Positions 11,026 to 21,918 of a stretch of DNA of 64,000 nt are shown piece after piece. The notes under the pieces are model-generated. The model was not told where the DNA came from. It was given only the letters and a program-made list of their open reading frames with translations, and did no database searches. The stretch spans positions 52,691,174 to 52,755,173 of the forward strand of contig CM059975.1 in assembly GCA_030490835.1 (NCBI GenBank), in the 5' to 3' direction. Source of the stretch: Annona cherimola (taxonomy: Eukaryota; Streptophyta; Magnoliopsida; Magnoliales; Annonaceae). The position numbers and the translations under genes were made by a program. The stretch's first letter is position 1; every line of letters begins with the position of its first letter.

Positions 11026-11835
11026 ATGGCTGATCGAGGAAAAAAGGCAATGAGTGAAGAAGAGTTTAGAAAGAAGGAGGAGGAGCGGAAAAGAATGATA
11101 GCTGAAAACGTAAATAGATGGTGGAGTTTCACATATTTTCCATCAGTTCCTCTTGGTTTCCCTCCTAGGCAACCTCAGACTCAAACTCAGGGAGATTACT
11201 TTATCAAGTCATACCCTCAGAGGCCTAATGCAGAGGAGTCTACAAATCGTATTCCTTAGGTGGAGAATACCGCAACATCTCACCAAATAGATCTACCTAT
11301 CCCATCCGATTTAATGTACCCTCAAGATCTTCAGAAATTTTAGGATTAGATTCCAGCACCTGTACCCCCTGATGATGGTCCGTGGTATAGATTTGAGTGC
11401 GGACTGGTGCAATTTAGGCATAGGGTGAGTTGGGAAAGGATCAATCAGAGGGAGAAAGAGGTAGCTATTGCGGTAGAGGAACGCCGGACCCAAGGAATTT
11501 TAGAAACACCCGTCGCTCCGGGTCTTAATGAGGTCGTTATCCATATAGCAAGACAGGATGGAGAACCTATCCGACTTAACACAGGAAATGAAAATAATAA
11601 TGTTAGTGATAATGACAACGAGGACCTGATGGAGTACCTTGCTGTTGAGATATAGGAGGAGGAGGGTGAAAATGAGGAAGAGGAGGTTGATGAAGAAGAT
11701 GATGATAGCGATAGCAGTGATGGAGGGGGGGAAGATGTCTCCGCATAGTCCGACATGAACACGATTACCGATGAACTCACTCAAGTTCCACCTAGTCGTG
11801 GGCGTTACATAAGGAGGGGTCCCAATAGTAGATAG
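11026..11835 (+). pseudogene. Extra ORF between primer site and gag: charged N-terminus, acidic C-terminus (decayed)
   Basis: A single reading frame of about 270 codons starts ATG GCT GAT CGA. It is open except for in-frame TAG codons (11257, two near 11341-11348, 11653, 11746); each could derive from CAG by one C-to-T change. The N-terminal 30 residues are highly charged (KKAMSEEEFRKKEEERKR), suggesting a helix. A Pro/Gln-rich part follows, then a strongly acidic tail rich in Glu, Asp and Ser, and a basic end, RGRYIRRGPNSR. It is not gag: gag lies downstream at 12290-13471. I do not recognise the product. Extra ORFs upstream of gag are known in Tat/Ogre elements but are not typical of Tekay/Del-like ones. 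The other gypsy leaders here (38643-39560 and 57847-57998) show no obvious counterpart. Confidence 0.55.
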
Positions 11836-12289
11836 TTTGATTTTTATGAACTTTTATGAAAAGTCTGTATAATTATGGTTTGATGAAACTTTGATAATGG
11901 TTTTATGTGTGACACACATGTATGTATAATTATGGTGGTTGATGTGTTATGAATGATGAATATGTACATATATGTGTGATATGACATGTATGTAAATATG
12001 TTATGGCATGTTAAGATGCTAAGACTATGTTTCATGAATGGGATACTTTATTAATGTGAATGATATGATTAGTTATGATGATATAACTAGATCTATGGAT
12101 TTTGAATGCATGAAATGAATGCATATGAATATGAATGTGTATGATTGATGAATGATGAAAAATGACATGATTATGATTGAATGATTTGGTTATGCTAAAT
12201 TAACCATATGATGATGAAATGTGTTCATGATGACCTAACCCTAACCATGAATAAAAGTTATATGCTTTTGAATATTCAAAAAGAATACC
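11836..12289 (+). other. Spacer between extra ORF and gag of gypsy element A
   Basis: This is AT-rich sequence dominated by ATGA/TGAATG words with no reading frame. A segment near 12000-12025 (GGCATGTTAAGATGCTAA) recurs in the same orientation at about 57960-57977, next to another gypsy primer site, so this is retrotransposon leader or spacer. Confidence 0.5.
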
Positions 12290-13471
12290 ATGGTTGATAC
12301 AAGGTCAGGGTTAGAAAGAACAAGAGAAAATAAGTGGCTACAAAAGTTTCTAACCAACATGAAGTTGATGAATCTAGTAGGCCCAAAAGTGGTAGGCCTG
12401 GACTACAAGGGCAAAATCAAAGAAATTAACAAAAAAGGGCAGATGAAAGCCCAGAACTAAACAGAGAGCAACAGCAAAGCCAAGCTCAAATGATTGAGGA
12501 AAGAGTAGTTTCAGCAGTAAAAGAAGCTATGCAATAAGCTATGTGTGATTGGGCAACCTATGCCACAGATATAATTCAAGGCTTGTTGGAGAGGACCCAA
12601 CAGGCTTAGCTAGGAAGTATTGAAAAAGAAGGACCCATTCCTACGGCTAACCTAGTTCCCCCTACAGCACCTACAATGGATGAGAACCAATTAATGGAAG
12701 CAGATAGGAGGGCAATAAATGCATTTCTTTCACAATAGCTTCCTAAATTTTTAGGTGAACCCGACCCCGTCCAAGCTGAACAGCGGATGACGGAGATCAA
12801 AAAATTGTTCAGGATATCTCCGTGCAATGATAAGTAAAAAGTACTATGTGTCATTCATCTATTGGTAAAAGATGCACATGAGTGGTGGGAGAAAATGTTG
12901 ATCACTATGCCACACCCGGAGGAGGTGACATGGTAGACATTTGTGGAGGAATTCAACAAGAAGTATCTCCCAGTGGTATTACAGAGCCAGAAAGTTATAG
13001 AGTTTCAAAGGCTCTATCAAGGGAGGATGACAGTGACGGAATACGCCACCAAGTTTAATGCTTTGGTGAGATATGTACCATGGATTGCCAATGTGCCAGA
13101 GAACAAGGTACAGAGATTTTGGCAGGGACTGAGGCCCTATCTCAGAGAGAGTTTAGCCCCTCTACTGATCAAAGATTATGCATCAAGTGTAGAAAGGGCT
13201 AGAGCCTTGGAGATTTAGGCAATGAGGACTCAAAAACTAAGGTCAGGATCCAAGATGTTTAGCTCGGGAACGAAAGAAGTTGAAATGGGAGGGGAAAAGG
13301 CTAGGAAAGGAGTTTCAAGAAAAGGAAAAGGAACTTCAAGGAAGAAAATGTTACCTATTTGCAAGATATGTCGAAGGCGCCATATAGGTGAATGTTTAAA
13401 GGGGTCAAACAAATGTTTCAAATGTGGACAAATGAGTCACATAGCCAAGGAATGTGGCAAGAGAGAGGTAA
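12290..13471 (+). pseudogene. Ty3/gypsy gag (capsid plus CCHC nucleocapsid), decayed
   Basis: Gag forms the retrotransposon particle. From about 12630 one frame reads through the retrotransposon gag domain: INAFLSQ, DAHEWWEKM, FVEEFNKKYLP, and VTEYATKFNALVRYVP. It then gives the CCHC knuckle CFKCGQMSHIAKEC at about 13408-13449. In-frame stops lie near 12736, 12835, 12933 and 13216; most fit CAG to TAG or CAA to TAA. The probable start at 12290 (MVDTRSGLERTRENK) is in another frame, so at least one frameshift is present. The coding region ends abruptly at 13471, where an antisense LTR begins; no protease, RT or integrase follows. Confidence 0.85.
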
Positions 13472-13506
13472 TGTGGCGTCCCGAACCAAGGCATCAAAAT
13501 TGTCCT
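13472..13506 (-). mobile_element. Terminal piece of antisense gypsy LTR B1
   Basis: TGTGGCGTCCCGAACC is the inverted 3' end of the gypsy LTR (compare 33061). Only 35 bp precede the copia LTR; the same LTR resumes at 15323 with TTACTCCAAGATCTTG, exactly where the other copies continue. Confidence 0.8.
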
Positions 13507-15322
13507 TGTTGGTCTCGAGTTAATAACAATTACCTAAAAGGGGAGGGGTGAATTGGGTATTTTGAAAATTTAAAACTTAAATAGAAACTTTACCTCGAAT
13601 TAATCTAGTCCCATTTATGAAGAAACAAAATGGAAAGCAATATAGTGTAGAGAGCAGAAATAAATATCAACATACAAGATTTTATAGTGGTTCGGACAAC
13701 CTCCCTACTCCACTCTTCCAAGCTCACACCTCTTGTGACTTGGGTTCCACTATTATATTTCACTAATACAACTAGAGCCACTGCTCTCTTCTAGATTCCA
13801 GCTCTAGGGGGTATCAACAATCCACAGCACAAGTAGGTGATGAGTTCCACTCCAATCACACATTACTTTGCTTACACTTGATCTTAGTTACCCAAACTAA
13901 ATCAAGTTCAATACAACAAGAATTATCAAAAGAAAGTTTCTACACGTTACTGGTGTGTAGAGGCAGATTTGGTGCAGAGAAGAACTTGTAAAGCCGTCTG
14001 AAATATTCAACGAGCAGCTCTAGGTAGTTTGAAAGCACGGTTCTTCTTCTAAATGTTGGCTTGATCACTTAAAGCTCTTAGAGATAGGAGTTATGCACAT
14101 TCAATGAGTTCTCAGCTACCCTCCTCGTTCATATTGAATGCCTTTTATAATTGTGGAGGGAATCTGAACGTTTGGAGGTAGGTGGCGCGCATTTAATACG
14201 CCAACGTTCGAAAATTTTCCGACCGTTGCGACCCAAGTCGCAAGTGGAGTCGACTTTGGGTGCGACTTCGCTCAAGTCGCAGATGTAGTCGACTTCGGGT
14301 GCGACTTCTCCTGTTGGCAACTTCTTCAAGTTTCAGTCTGGGTCGATTTGGTCCTCGACTTGACCCAAGTTGCAGGTGGAGTCAACTTCGGGCGCGATTT
14401 CACCTCGGCAGCTTGCTTGATGAACTTGAAATCTTCAGAGATGACTTTGATCACTTGATTTTCTTCATATTGATTGTTCTCCCTTGATTTGTATATCTTT
14501 GGAGCACTGTATGATTATTTACATAGAACACCTTGGATTCCTTTTCTTGAGTTCTCGAGTACTTGAATCTTGGAATGCATTGTTTGCTTGAATTTCTTCA
14601 TGCTTGGTTGTTCTTCCTTTGATTATACTTAAGACTCTTTATAGTTCTTCTATCTTAAATACATTTGACTCCATGTCTTGAGTCTCGAGTCTTTCAGTAT
14701 TAGAGTGCATAAAAGAGGTCCAAATGTATGATCTCGATTCTCTATGAAAATATGCAACTTTGCTTGCTCTGGACTTCATTTGATTTTCATTTGAGTGTCT
14801 GAGTTGTCTGGGCCTTCATCTTCACTTGAATCTAGCATTGAATCGTCTTGATCTACAAGTTTCTCACTGAAGTTGAAGCTGGAGTTGACTTGGTCTGCGA
14901 CTTCACCCAAGTCGCGTGCGGAGTCGACTTGGGATGCGACTTCGGCAGCTCTCGTTCTCGATTTCAACTCTGGACAAAAATGACGCCTTCAAGTCGCTAC
15001 CGGAGTCGACTTGGTCTGCGACTTCACCTCAAGTCGCAAGCAGAGTCGACTTGAGATGCGACTTCGGCACCTCTCATTCTTGATTTCAACTCTGGATGGA
15101 AACGGCGTCTTGAAGTCGCTGCTGGAGTCAACTTGGGGATCGACTTGGCCTAAGTCGATGACTGAGTCGACTTGGAAATCGACTTGACTTGCCATGCTTC
15201 ATATTCTTCAAATTTATAACCTTTAATCATTTCCACAAACATGTTAGTAACCAAAACTTACTCAAATTGATTTGTTAATCATCAAAATATAGACTTGGCT
15301 TATTTTCCACATATTTCCAACA
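13507..15322 (-). mobile_element. Solo copia LTR inserted in a gypsy LTR
   Basis: The unit begins TGTTGGTCTC and ends TTTCCAACA, the same ends as the LTRs at 18636-19914 and 25142-26815, and shares their interior (AAGGGGAGGGGTGAATTGGG near the start). No copia coding sequence follows. It is flanked by GTCCT (13502-13506) and GTCTT (15323-15327), a 5-bp target duplication with one mismatch. The gypsy LTR resumes in register after it. It contains GTCGACTT-rich repeats at 14225-14410 and 14880-15190. The orientation follows the copia element at 18636-26815. Confidence 0.85.
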
Positions 15323-16894
15323 GTCTTTACTCCAAGATCTTGTCGATTGGTAAGTGTGAATCAGGATTGTTGCCCTAATCATGCGACGGGTACTTAATTT
15401 GATCTCGTCCATTTTTTTTTCTTTCATTTTCTTTTCTTTCATCGCATAAAGATACATACTTATCATCAAATTTCAATTATCATTAATATCATTCATACTT
15501 GTTTTTGTATAATACATGTTATTTTAACCTGATCATTTCATATATACATAATTTGAAAACTTCTTACCATATGTTCATTCATACCATATACAGATTAGCA
15601 TATCATAAAATTTTCTTCATACCTTTTTTTTCCTTTCCTTCCTAGCCTATGTTGTACCTGTCTATGTTTTGAAAAGCAAAACGTGAGTCAAAACTCAGTA
15701 AGCGAGCATTTTTTTTCATTTAAATGTATTTCTCCCATTCAATAGTAGACACTTATTAAGTGATCTACTATCAACCAGTGGAAACCTTTTCATAAAACCT
15801 TTCATAAAATATATGCTTGCAAACTTAACATCTAAACATTTTTTTTCATGAACATAAAAATGCTTTTCATAAAACTTCCTTTCTCCAAGGACATTCTCAT
15901 GTCCTTAAAACATTTTTCGTAAAACCTTTTTAAAACAAGCATATGCATCATGCATAACGTTTCTGTCCGTCAGGTAGGTGACACTTACCAAGTGATCACC
16001 CTTTCCTCCTTAGGAGAGAAACCATCTCTATTGATAACTCGCGAGCCAGGTAGTTATCCGTGTTCTTCTCCCATTTCAAGGAGAGCACCACTGACATTTC
16101 GCCTTTTGAAGCGACTTGGCCTATGCAGAGGGGGCCCATCTTGCAACCGCATCCGGTCTGTATATCCTCTACAGTAGACTTAGTACATAACTCATGTGCA
16201 TATTTCTTTTTTCATATTCATATGCTAGCATGCTTTTTATAAAACTCCACAGACCCTAGTCTGTGACTTTTCCTTTTTAAAACTTGATGCTAGCATGTCA
16301 TTTCAAAATAGTACAAACCTCAGCTTGTATTCCCTTTTCTAACTTGAAAACTTGGCACAACCCAAGTTAACAAGTTAATAAAAATATTTCGTAAGGATGA
16401 CCAACCTTAAATAAATTTGAAAATATTTAAATAACACATTTCTAAATCATTTTAAAATATTTAAAGAAAGTATTTGAGAAATAGTAATTTCAAAACCTTG
16501 TTAAAATGTTTTTAAATAATTTTTGAGTGGTAACATAATTTCGAAAACATTTTAATATCTAAAGACAAAAGATTTTCTAAACTTTTCTTCCCATTTCTGG
16601 GTTTTTCATGAACAAAGGATATACCACTGCATAATTCAATTTTTTATACGATATCATATTCTTTGTCTACATGACACATGAGTTACTTCTATATGAAGAT
16701 AAGCTTGTATGATCCTTTGGTCATTACCTTAAAAATTTTCATTTAAATTGATTATCAGTTGGCCTTCCTTAAATCCATTTCAAAATTTTTAATAAATTAT
16801 TTTTAAATTCATTCGATAAAACCAAATATTATTTGGAAATCAAAAATTTTATTTTTCCATTATAATGCAACCATTTCCACTTTTCTCCTCATTT

Positions 16895-16990
16895 TCATAA
16901 GGATTTGCTTATGATAAAGCAATTCCCACATATCTCAACATTTCTTCTTACTTCCATATGGATTTGCTTATAATAAAGCAATTCCGACAT
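16895..16990. repeat. Short tandem repeat in LTR B1, unit about 60 bp
   Basis: GGATTTGCTTATRATAAAGCAAT occurs twice, about 60 bp apart, separated by similar TTCTTACTTCCATAT-type sequence. The matching LTR at 46930-47080 has three copies, so the copy number varies between LTRs. Confidence 0.7.
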
Positions 16991-17955
16991 ATTCCATGGT
17001 TGCAATATAAAACATATAAAATCATTTTTAAAAAGTTTGCTTGCTTACCTTTGCTTTGCTTTAATCTGATTCCTTTATCCTTTCCTTTTTTTTCCTATAC
17101 AAATGAAAAGGATATATATACTTTATCATACATATGTTATATTCATTTATGACCTTATTTTCCTCCATAATTTCTTATAGAGGTTAACCTTAAAAATACT
17201 TGGTCATTATTCTCTTATGTGGATTTTTATCTAAAAATCCTTAAAATTTCATCCATACATCCTTATAAAAAATAAATCTCAATTTTTTTCCAAAATCACG
17301 TGTTTACTGTAGCAATTACTGTTCATCCATGGTTACTGTTCACAGTAACGTGGTTACTGTTCATGGGTTTCAAAAATTGACATTTTTTTCAAAAATAAAA
17401 AATACCATGACATAGCTTATGCTTAGTACATCATGGAAAAATTTATAAATCTTGAATTTATCATCATTTACTTGGCTAAAAAATCACTTTCTCCATATAC
17501 TAAAAATCAATATAAATTCACTTAAGCATAATCCTTAACTCCAAAAATTATGAAATCAATATATCATCATCCCAACATCATATTTATCATAATCATACAT
17601 CCCAAATCATCATTTATAAATTTTGGAGCATTATTTTCACATATCATATGCTATCTTCCCGAATGCTCCATTTTTGCTCCAAATTTTTGATATTTTGGCA
17701 TAATTCCAATTAAGCATTATATCTATACTTATTTTCTCATGCTTAGAAATTATCTAAGTATTTTTTTATCCTACTTAACATCCAAAAAAAATTCGGGTAG
17801 AAATCACTTACCCGAAGTGGAGATACGCCTCTTTTTTTCACAATTTCTCTCTCCAAATTTCTCCTTCTTTCTCTTAAGGCTAAAAATGTGTTTGAGTGTG
17901 GGAATGCTTGAATTTTTTAAGCTTGGAGTGCCTTTGGTCGTTCTCACCTTGCCCC

Positions 17956-17964
17956 CTATTTATA
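17956..17964 (-). promoter_or_regulatory. Conserved TATA box in type I gypsy LTRs
   Basis: Minus-strand TATAAATAG lies here and at the equivalent place in the other type I LTRs (32334-32342, 35817-35825, 48048-48056, 52479-52487). In B3 it is about 940 bp from the LTR start, leaving more than 2.7 kb of R/U5. Its conservation while flanks vary supports a role as the element promoter. Confidence 0.6.
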
Positions 17965-18635
17965 GTTTTGGATTTTTCATCAAATTGGATTTTACCCCTT
18001 GCTTGAGGTATTTAATTATAAAAATGTATTTTTTTATAATTTTGAAAATGCATGGAGCTTTGTGCAGCCACCCTAGGCCTGCTCCAGCCCCCCTATGGCA
18101 GTCTTATTTTTTCTAGATTTTTAATTTATTAAAATTAATTATTTTTAAGCAAATTAATCTCAACCGTTGATATATGATAAGATTAATTTGTGGCCATTGG
18201 ACTTGGCCCCAAATGTCAACAGCCCCTGCACGTCCCTGCATTGCAGCTGCATTTACATTTAATTCTTTTATTTTTATTATTTGTTTATTAAAAAGTCAAA
18301 AGTGGATTTAAATAAAAAGGTAAGCTACTTTTTTGATCTTCATTTGATGCTTCATCTTGACATTTGATTTGTGATTTTCATCACATCTTGACCCATTCAT
18401 CATGTTCATCATAAATTTTTAACCATCCATAAAAAATTTCATCGAATTCCGACGCCCAGATTGCAAATTATGAATTTTTTTTCTATTTTTCCACTAAAAT
18501 CCAAAATTGTATTAAAATAATAAAAAGTAATGCTATTTTGTCTTGTAGTGATTAAATTCCTATTTCATCTTTTTGTGATTAGGTTAATCCAAATGATTAA
18601 CTCTTAATCACGTATCTTAATCCTCGGTTACTATT

Positions 18636-19914
18636 CCAATCACACACTACCTTGCTTACACTTGATCTTAGCTACCCAAGCTAGATCAAGTTCAATACAA
18701 CAAAAGAGACAATAAAAGAAACTACACTTTACAGTTGTGTAGAAGCAGTTTGGCGCAGAGAAGAACTTGTAGTAATGGCTTTGAAGATTCTGAAATATAG
18801 CTCTTGCAACTTGAAACAAAGTTCTTCCTCTTTGTATGGCTTGATCTCTTTGGAGCTCTTGAATATAGGAGTTAAGCACACTTAATGAATCTCAGCTACT
18901 TCTCTCGTCCACCATGAATGCCTTTTATAATTTTGGAGGGAATCCGAACGTTAGAAGGTAGGTGGCGCGCATTTAATGCACCAACGTTCGAATAAATTCC
19001 GACCGTTGCGACCCAAGTCGCAGGTGGAGTCGACTTCGGATGCAACTTCGCCCAAGTCGCAGATGGAGTCGACTTCGGGTGCGACTTCGCCTCTCCGTCG
19101 CAACTTCAAGTTCCAGGTCGGGTCGACTTGGGTATCGACTTGACCCAAGTCGCAGGTGAAGTCGACTTCGGGTGCGACTTCACCTTGTCAGTTGGTTTTG
19201 ATGAATTTGAATAATTCCGAGATGCTTGTTCCTTCATGCCTTTATTTCTTTTGCATTTCTCATGTCTTTCCTTTATTGTTTTTGCTTTTATTTGCTCAAT
19301 GTTTTGTAAGCCTTGAATCATTGAATAACTTCTTGGTCAAGCTTATGCATCTTGTTTTGAACTTGGATTGATCTTCATAGCTTGAGTTTCTTCATCTTGA
19401 GATACGCTTGGAGCTTTGCTTTGGACTTGATAGATTTAAGTTGATCTTGCACCTTTGATTTGGTTTTGAGAACACTCAAGTTGGCTCTTGGAATGAACTT
19501 GAAACTGCATCTTTGAGCTTGAGAGCATCAAGTTGAACTTGGGGTCGACTTCGTCCGCGACTTCGCCCAAGTCGCAACTGGAGTCGACTTCGTTTGCGAC
19601 TTCGGCATTCTTCCATCCCAAATTCAGCTCTGGAGTGAATCTCCCGACTGAAGTCGATGCTGGAGTCGACTTCGTTTGCGACTTGGCCTGCGACTTCACT
19701 TGTTCTTCTCCCATTTTCAACTCTGGACAGTTTTGGCACTTTTAAGTCGATCTTGGAGTCGACTTGGGGAACGACTTGGCCTTCCATGCTTTATGTTCTT
19801 CAAATGTATATCCCTTAAACATATCCACAAACATGTTAGTAGCCAAGACTTACTCAAATTGATTTGTTAATCATCAAAACATAGATTTAGCTAGTTTTCC
19901 ACATATTTCCAACA
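18636..19914 (-). mobile_element. Copia element: 3' LTR (truncated at its outer end)
   Basis: It matches 25537-26815 over 1279 bp with the same length, and I count about six mismatches by eye. It ends TTCCAACA at 19914, next to a polypurine tract. About 395 bp present at the start of the other LTR (25142-25536) are missing. The break at 18635/18636 joins directly to gypsy LTR sequence, so the outer end and target duplication were lost in a rearrangement. Confidence 0.9.
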
Positions 19915-19936
19915 ATCTCCCCCTTTTTGATGATTG
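19915..19936 (-). other. Polypurine tract of the copia element
   Basis: On the minus strand CAAAAAGGGGGAGAT immediately precedes the LTR. This purine run primes plus-strand DNA synthesis in LTR retrotransposons, and its place fixes the element's orientation as minus. Confidence 0.85.
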
Positions 19937-20160
19937 ACAAAACCGTTTTGAGTGTATACTTTTCAATTACTTAAAAATACGATAAGTTTGTATTTGAGGT
20001 ATTATCATACATATGCTCATGCAAATTTTCAATAAAAACATTCAACAAGCATATCCTACTCTTCTCTCCAAACATATCCTACTCATCTCCCCCTTTTTGT
20101 CAATATATCAAAAAGTTATAGGGTAAAGAGATAGGTGGGTTTGCTCCCCCTAAGTTTATG

Positions 20161-21423
20161 CTAAGTTAATTCAATCATTCCCATGTCATTTCTAATTTTA
20201 TAAAATGCTTCTTTTGCTAGGGGCTTTGTAAATATGTCTGCAACTTGATCCTCTATTCTTACATATACCAAACATATGTCATGATTTTCTACATGTTCTC
20301 TAATGAAATGGTGTCTAAGGTCTATATGTTTGGTCTTAGAATGCAAGACTGGATTCTTGGTTAGACATATGACACTAGTATTATCACATCTGATGGGTAT
20401 ATCTTTAAAATTCATGCCATAGTCCCTAAGTTGCTGTTTCATCCAAAGTAATTGAGCACAACAGCTCCCGGCAGCAATGTATTCGGCTTCCGCCGTAGAT
20501 AGAGCAACACTAGTTTGTTTTCTTGAAAACCATGAAACTAACATGCTTCCAAGAAATTGACATGTTCCACTAGTGCTTTTTTTATCTACTTTGTAACCGG
20601 CAAAATCCGCATCCGAGTAGCCGATTAGATCAAAATTAGAGCCCTTTGGATACCAAAGTCCTATGTTGGTAATGTCTACTAGGTATCTGAAAATTCTTTT
20701 CACAGTTACCAAGTGTGATTCTTTTGGACATGATTGAAATCTAGAGCACATACACACACTAAACAATATATCAGGCCTAGAAGCAGTTAAATACAACAAA
20801 GAACCTATCATGCTTCTATACAATTTCAAATCAACTATTTTCCCTTTTTCATCTTTATCGATTTTGATTGTTGAGCTCATTGGCGTGTTTGCTCCTTTGC
20901 TATTTTCCATGCCAAACTTCTTCAGCATTTCTTTGATATACTTGGACTGGTTAATGAAGATTCCTTCATTTAATTGCTTGATTTGCAGTCCAAGGAAGAA
21001 ATTTAGCTCTCCTATCATGCTCATGTCAAATTCTTTCTGCATAAGCTCAGAAAATTCTTGACAAAGATTCTCATTAGTAGCACCAAAAATGATATCATCA
21101 ACATAAATTTGAATAATCAATATATCCTTTTCTTTGTATTTGATAAACAAAGTGGTGTCTACCTTTCCCTTTTGAAAATCATGATCAATCAGAAATCTGC
21201 TTAATCTATCATACCAAGCCCTTGAAGCTTGTTTTAATCCATACAATGCTTTGGTTAGCTTGTACGCAAATTTAGATTGATCTTTTTCTTCAAATCCAGG
21301 TGGTTGTTCTACATACACCTCTTCATTTATATATCCATTCAAAAATGCGCTTTTAACATCCATTTGAAACAATTTAAAGTTCATGTGAGATGCAAAAGCT
21401 AATAAGATGCGCATTGCTTCCAA
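20161..21423 (-). pseudogene. Ty1/copia reverse transcriptase and RNase H (C-terminal part of pol, open for 420 codons)
   Basis: This is the longest open frame in the window. It copies the element RNA into DNA (RT) and degrades the RNA strand (RNase H). RT motifs are in order: [11 protein letters not shown] (about residues 20-30), [18 protein letters not shown], and the catalytic YVDDI at about residue 108. RNase H follows with [30 protein letters not shown] and RCDNTSV, then the usual end IFTKPL. This stretch is open, but the same frame upstream carries TAA at 21469-21471 and TGA at 21594-21596, so the polyprotein is broken. The first Met shown is internal to RT, not a real start. Confidence 0.95.
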
Positions 21424-21918
21424 TCTAGCAACCGGGGCATAGGATTCCTCAAAATCTATTCCTTCTTCTTATGAGTATCCTTTTGCCACAAGTCTAGCTT
21501 CGTTTCTCACTACAAGTCCACTTTCATCTAATTTGTTCCTAAAGACCCACTTGGTGCCAATAATAGTACAATCATTTGGCCTAGGAACAAGGTGTCAAAC
21601 TTGATTTCTTTCAAATTGATTTAGCTCTTCTTGCATAGCTATAATCCAGTTTTCATCATTAAGAGCTTGATCAATATTAGAAGGTTCAATTTTAGATACA
21701 AAAGCGTATTGTCCACAAACATTTTGTTTTGATCTTCTAGTTTTTCACACCTTCATATACATTCTCTATAACTTGTTCAATTGGATGGGCATGTTTGAAT
21801 TTCAAATCTGTTGGAGGTTTGTAGGAATTATTACCTTCACTTACCTTTTCCTCCATTGAATCTTCTTGCTTTTCCACATGCAGTTTTTCAAAATTTCTTG
21901 CTACATCATCTGCATAAC
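21424..21918 (-). pseudogene. Copia pol linker between integrase and RT, disrupted
   Basis: It holds the N-terminal RT part: a word like DENWIIAMQEELNQFERNQV, then TGA at 21594-21596 where Trp is usual, then YS followed by TAA at 21469-21471 where Gln is usual. Near 21919-21960 the frame changes, indicating an indel. The rest of this linker in copia elements is poorly conserved. Confidence 0.75.

Larger units (their letters stand above)
15323..18635 (-). mobile_element. Antisense gypsy LTR B1, type I (main part)
   Basis: This stretch aligns by eye, block for block, with 30662-33060, 33061-36762, 45364-48335 and 50807-53300. Shared blocks include AATCAGGATTGTTGCCCT, CGTGAGTC, CTTTTGAAGCGACTTGG, repeated TTACTGTTCA at 17310-17370, and CTATTTATA (TATAAATAG on the minus strand) at 17956-17964. 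It stops abruptly at 18635, joined to a truncated copia LTR; the U3 end TGTGAAACC is missing. The open frames inside, such as 15950-16177, are LTR sequence, not genes. Confidence 0.8.

Noticed and set aside
11445..11784. Minus-strand Ser-rich open frames of 94-111 codons
   Set aside because: They are the mirror of the acidic GAG/GAT-rich plus-strand frame of the retrotransposon ORF.
18951..19787. Repeated EVDSTCDLG-like peptides on both strands
   Set aside because: They come from the self-complementary GTCGACTT repeats in the copia LTR, which give similar peptides on both strands; no start context or domain.
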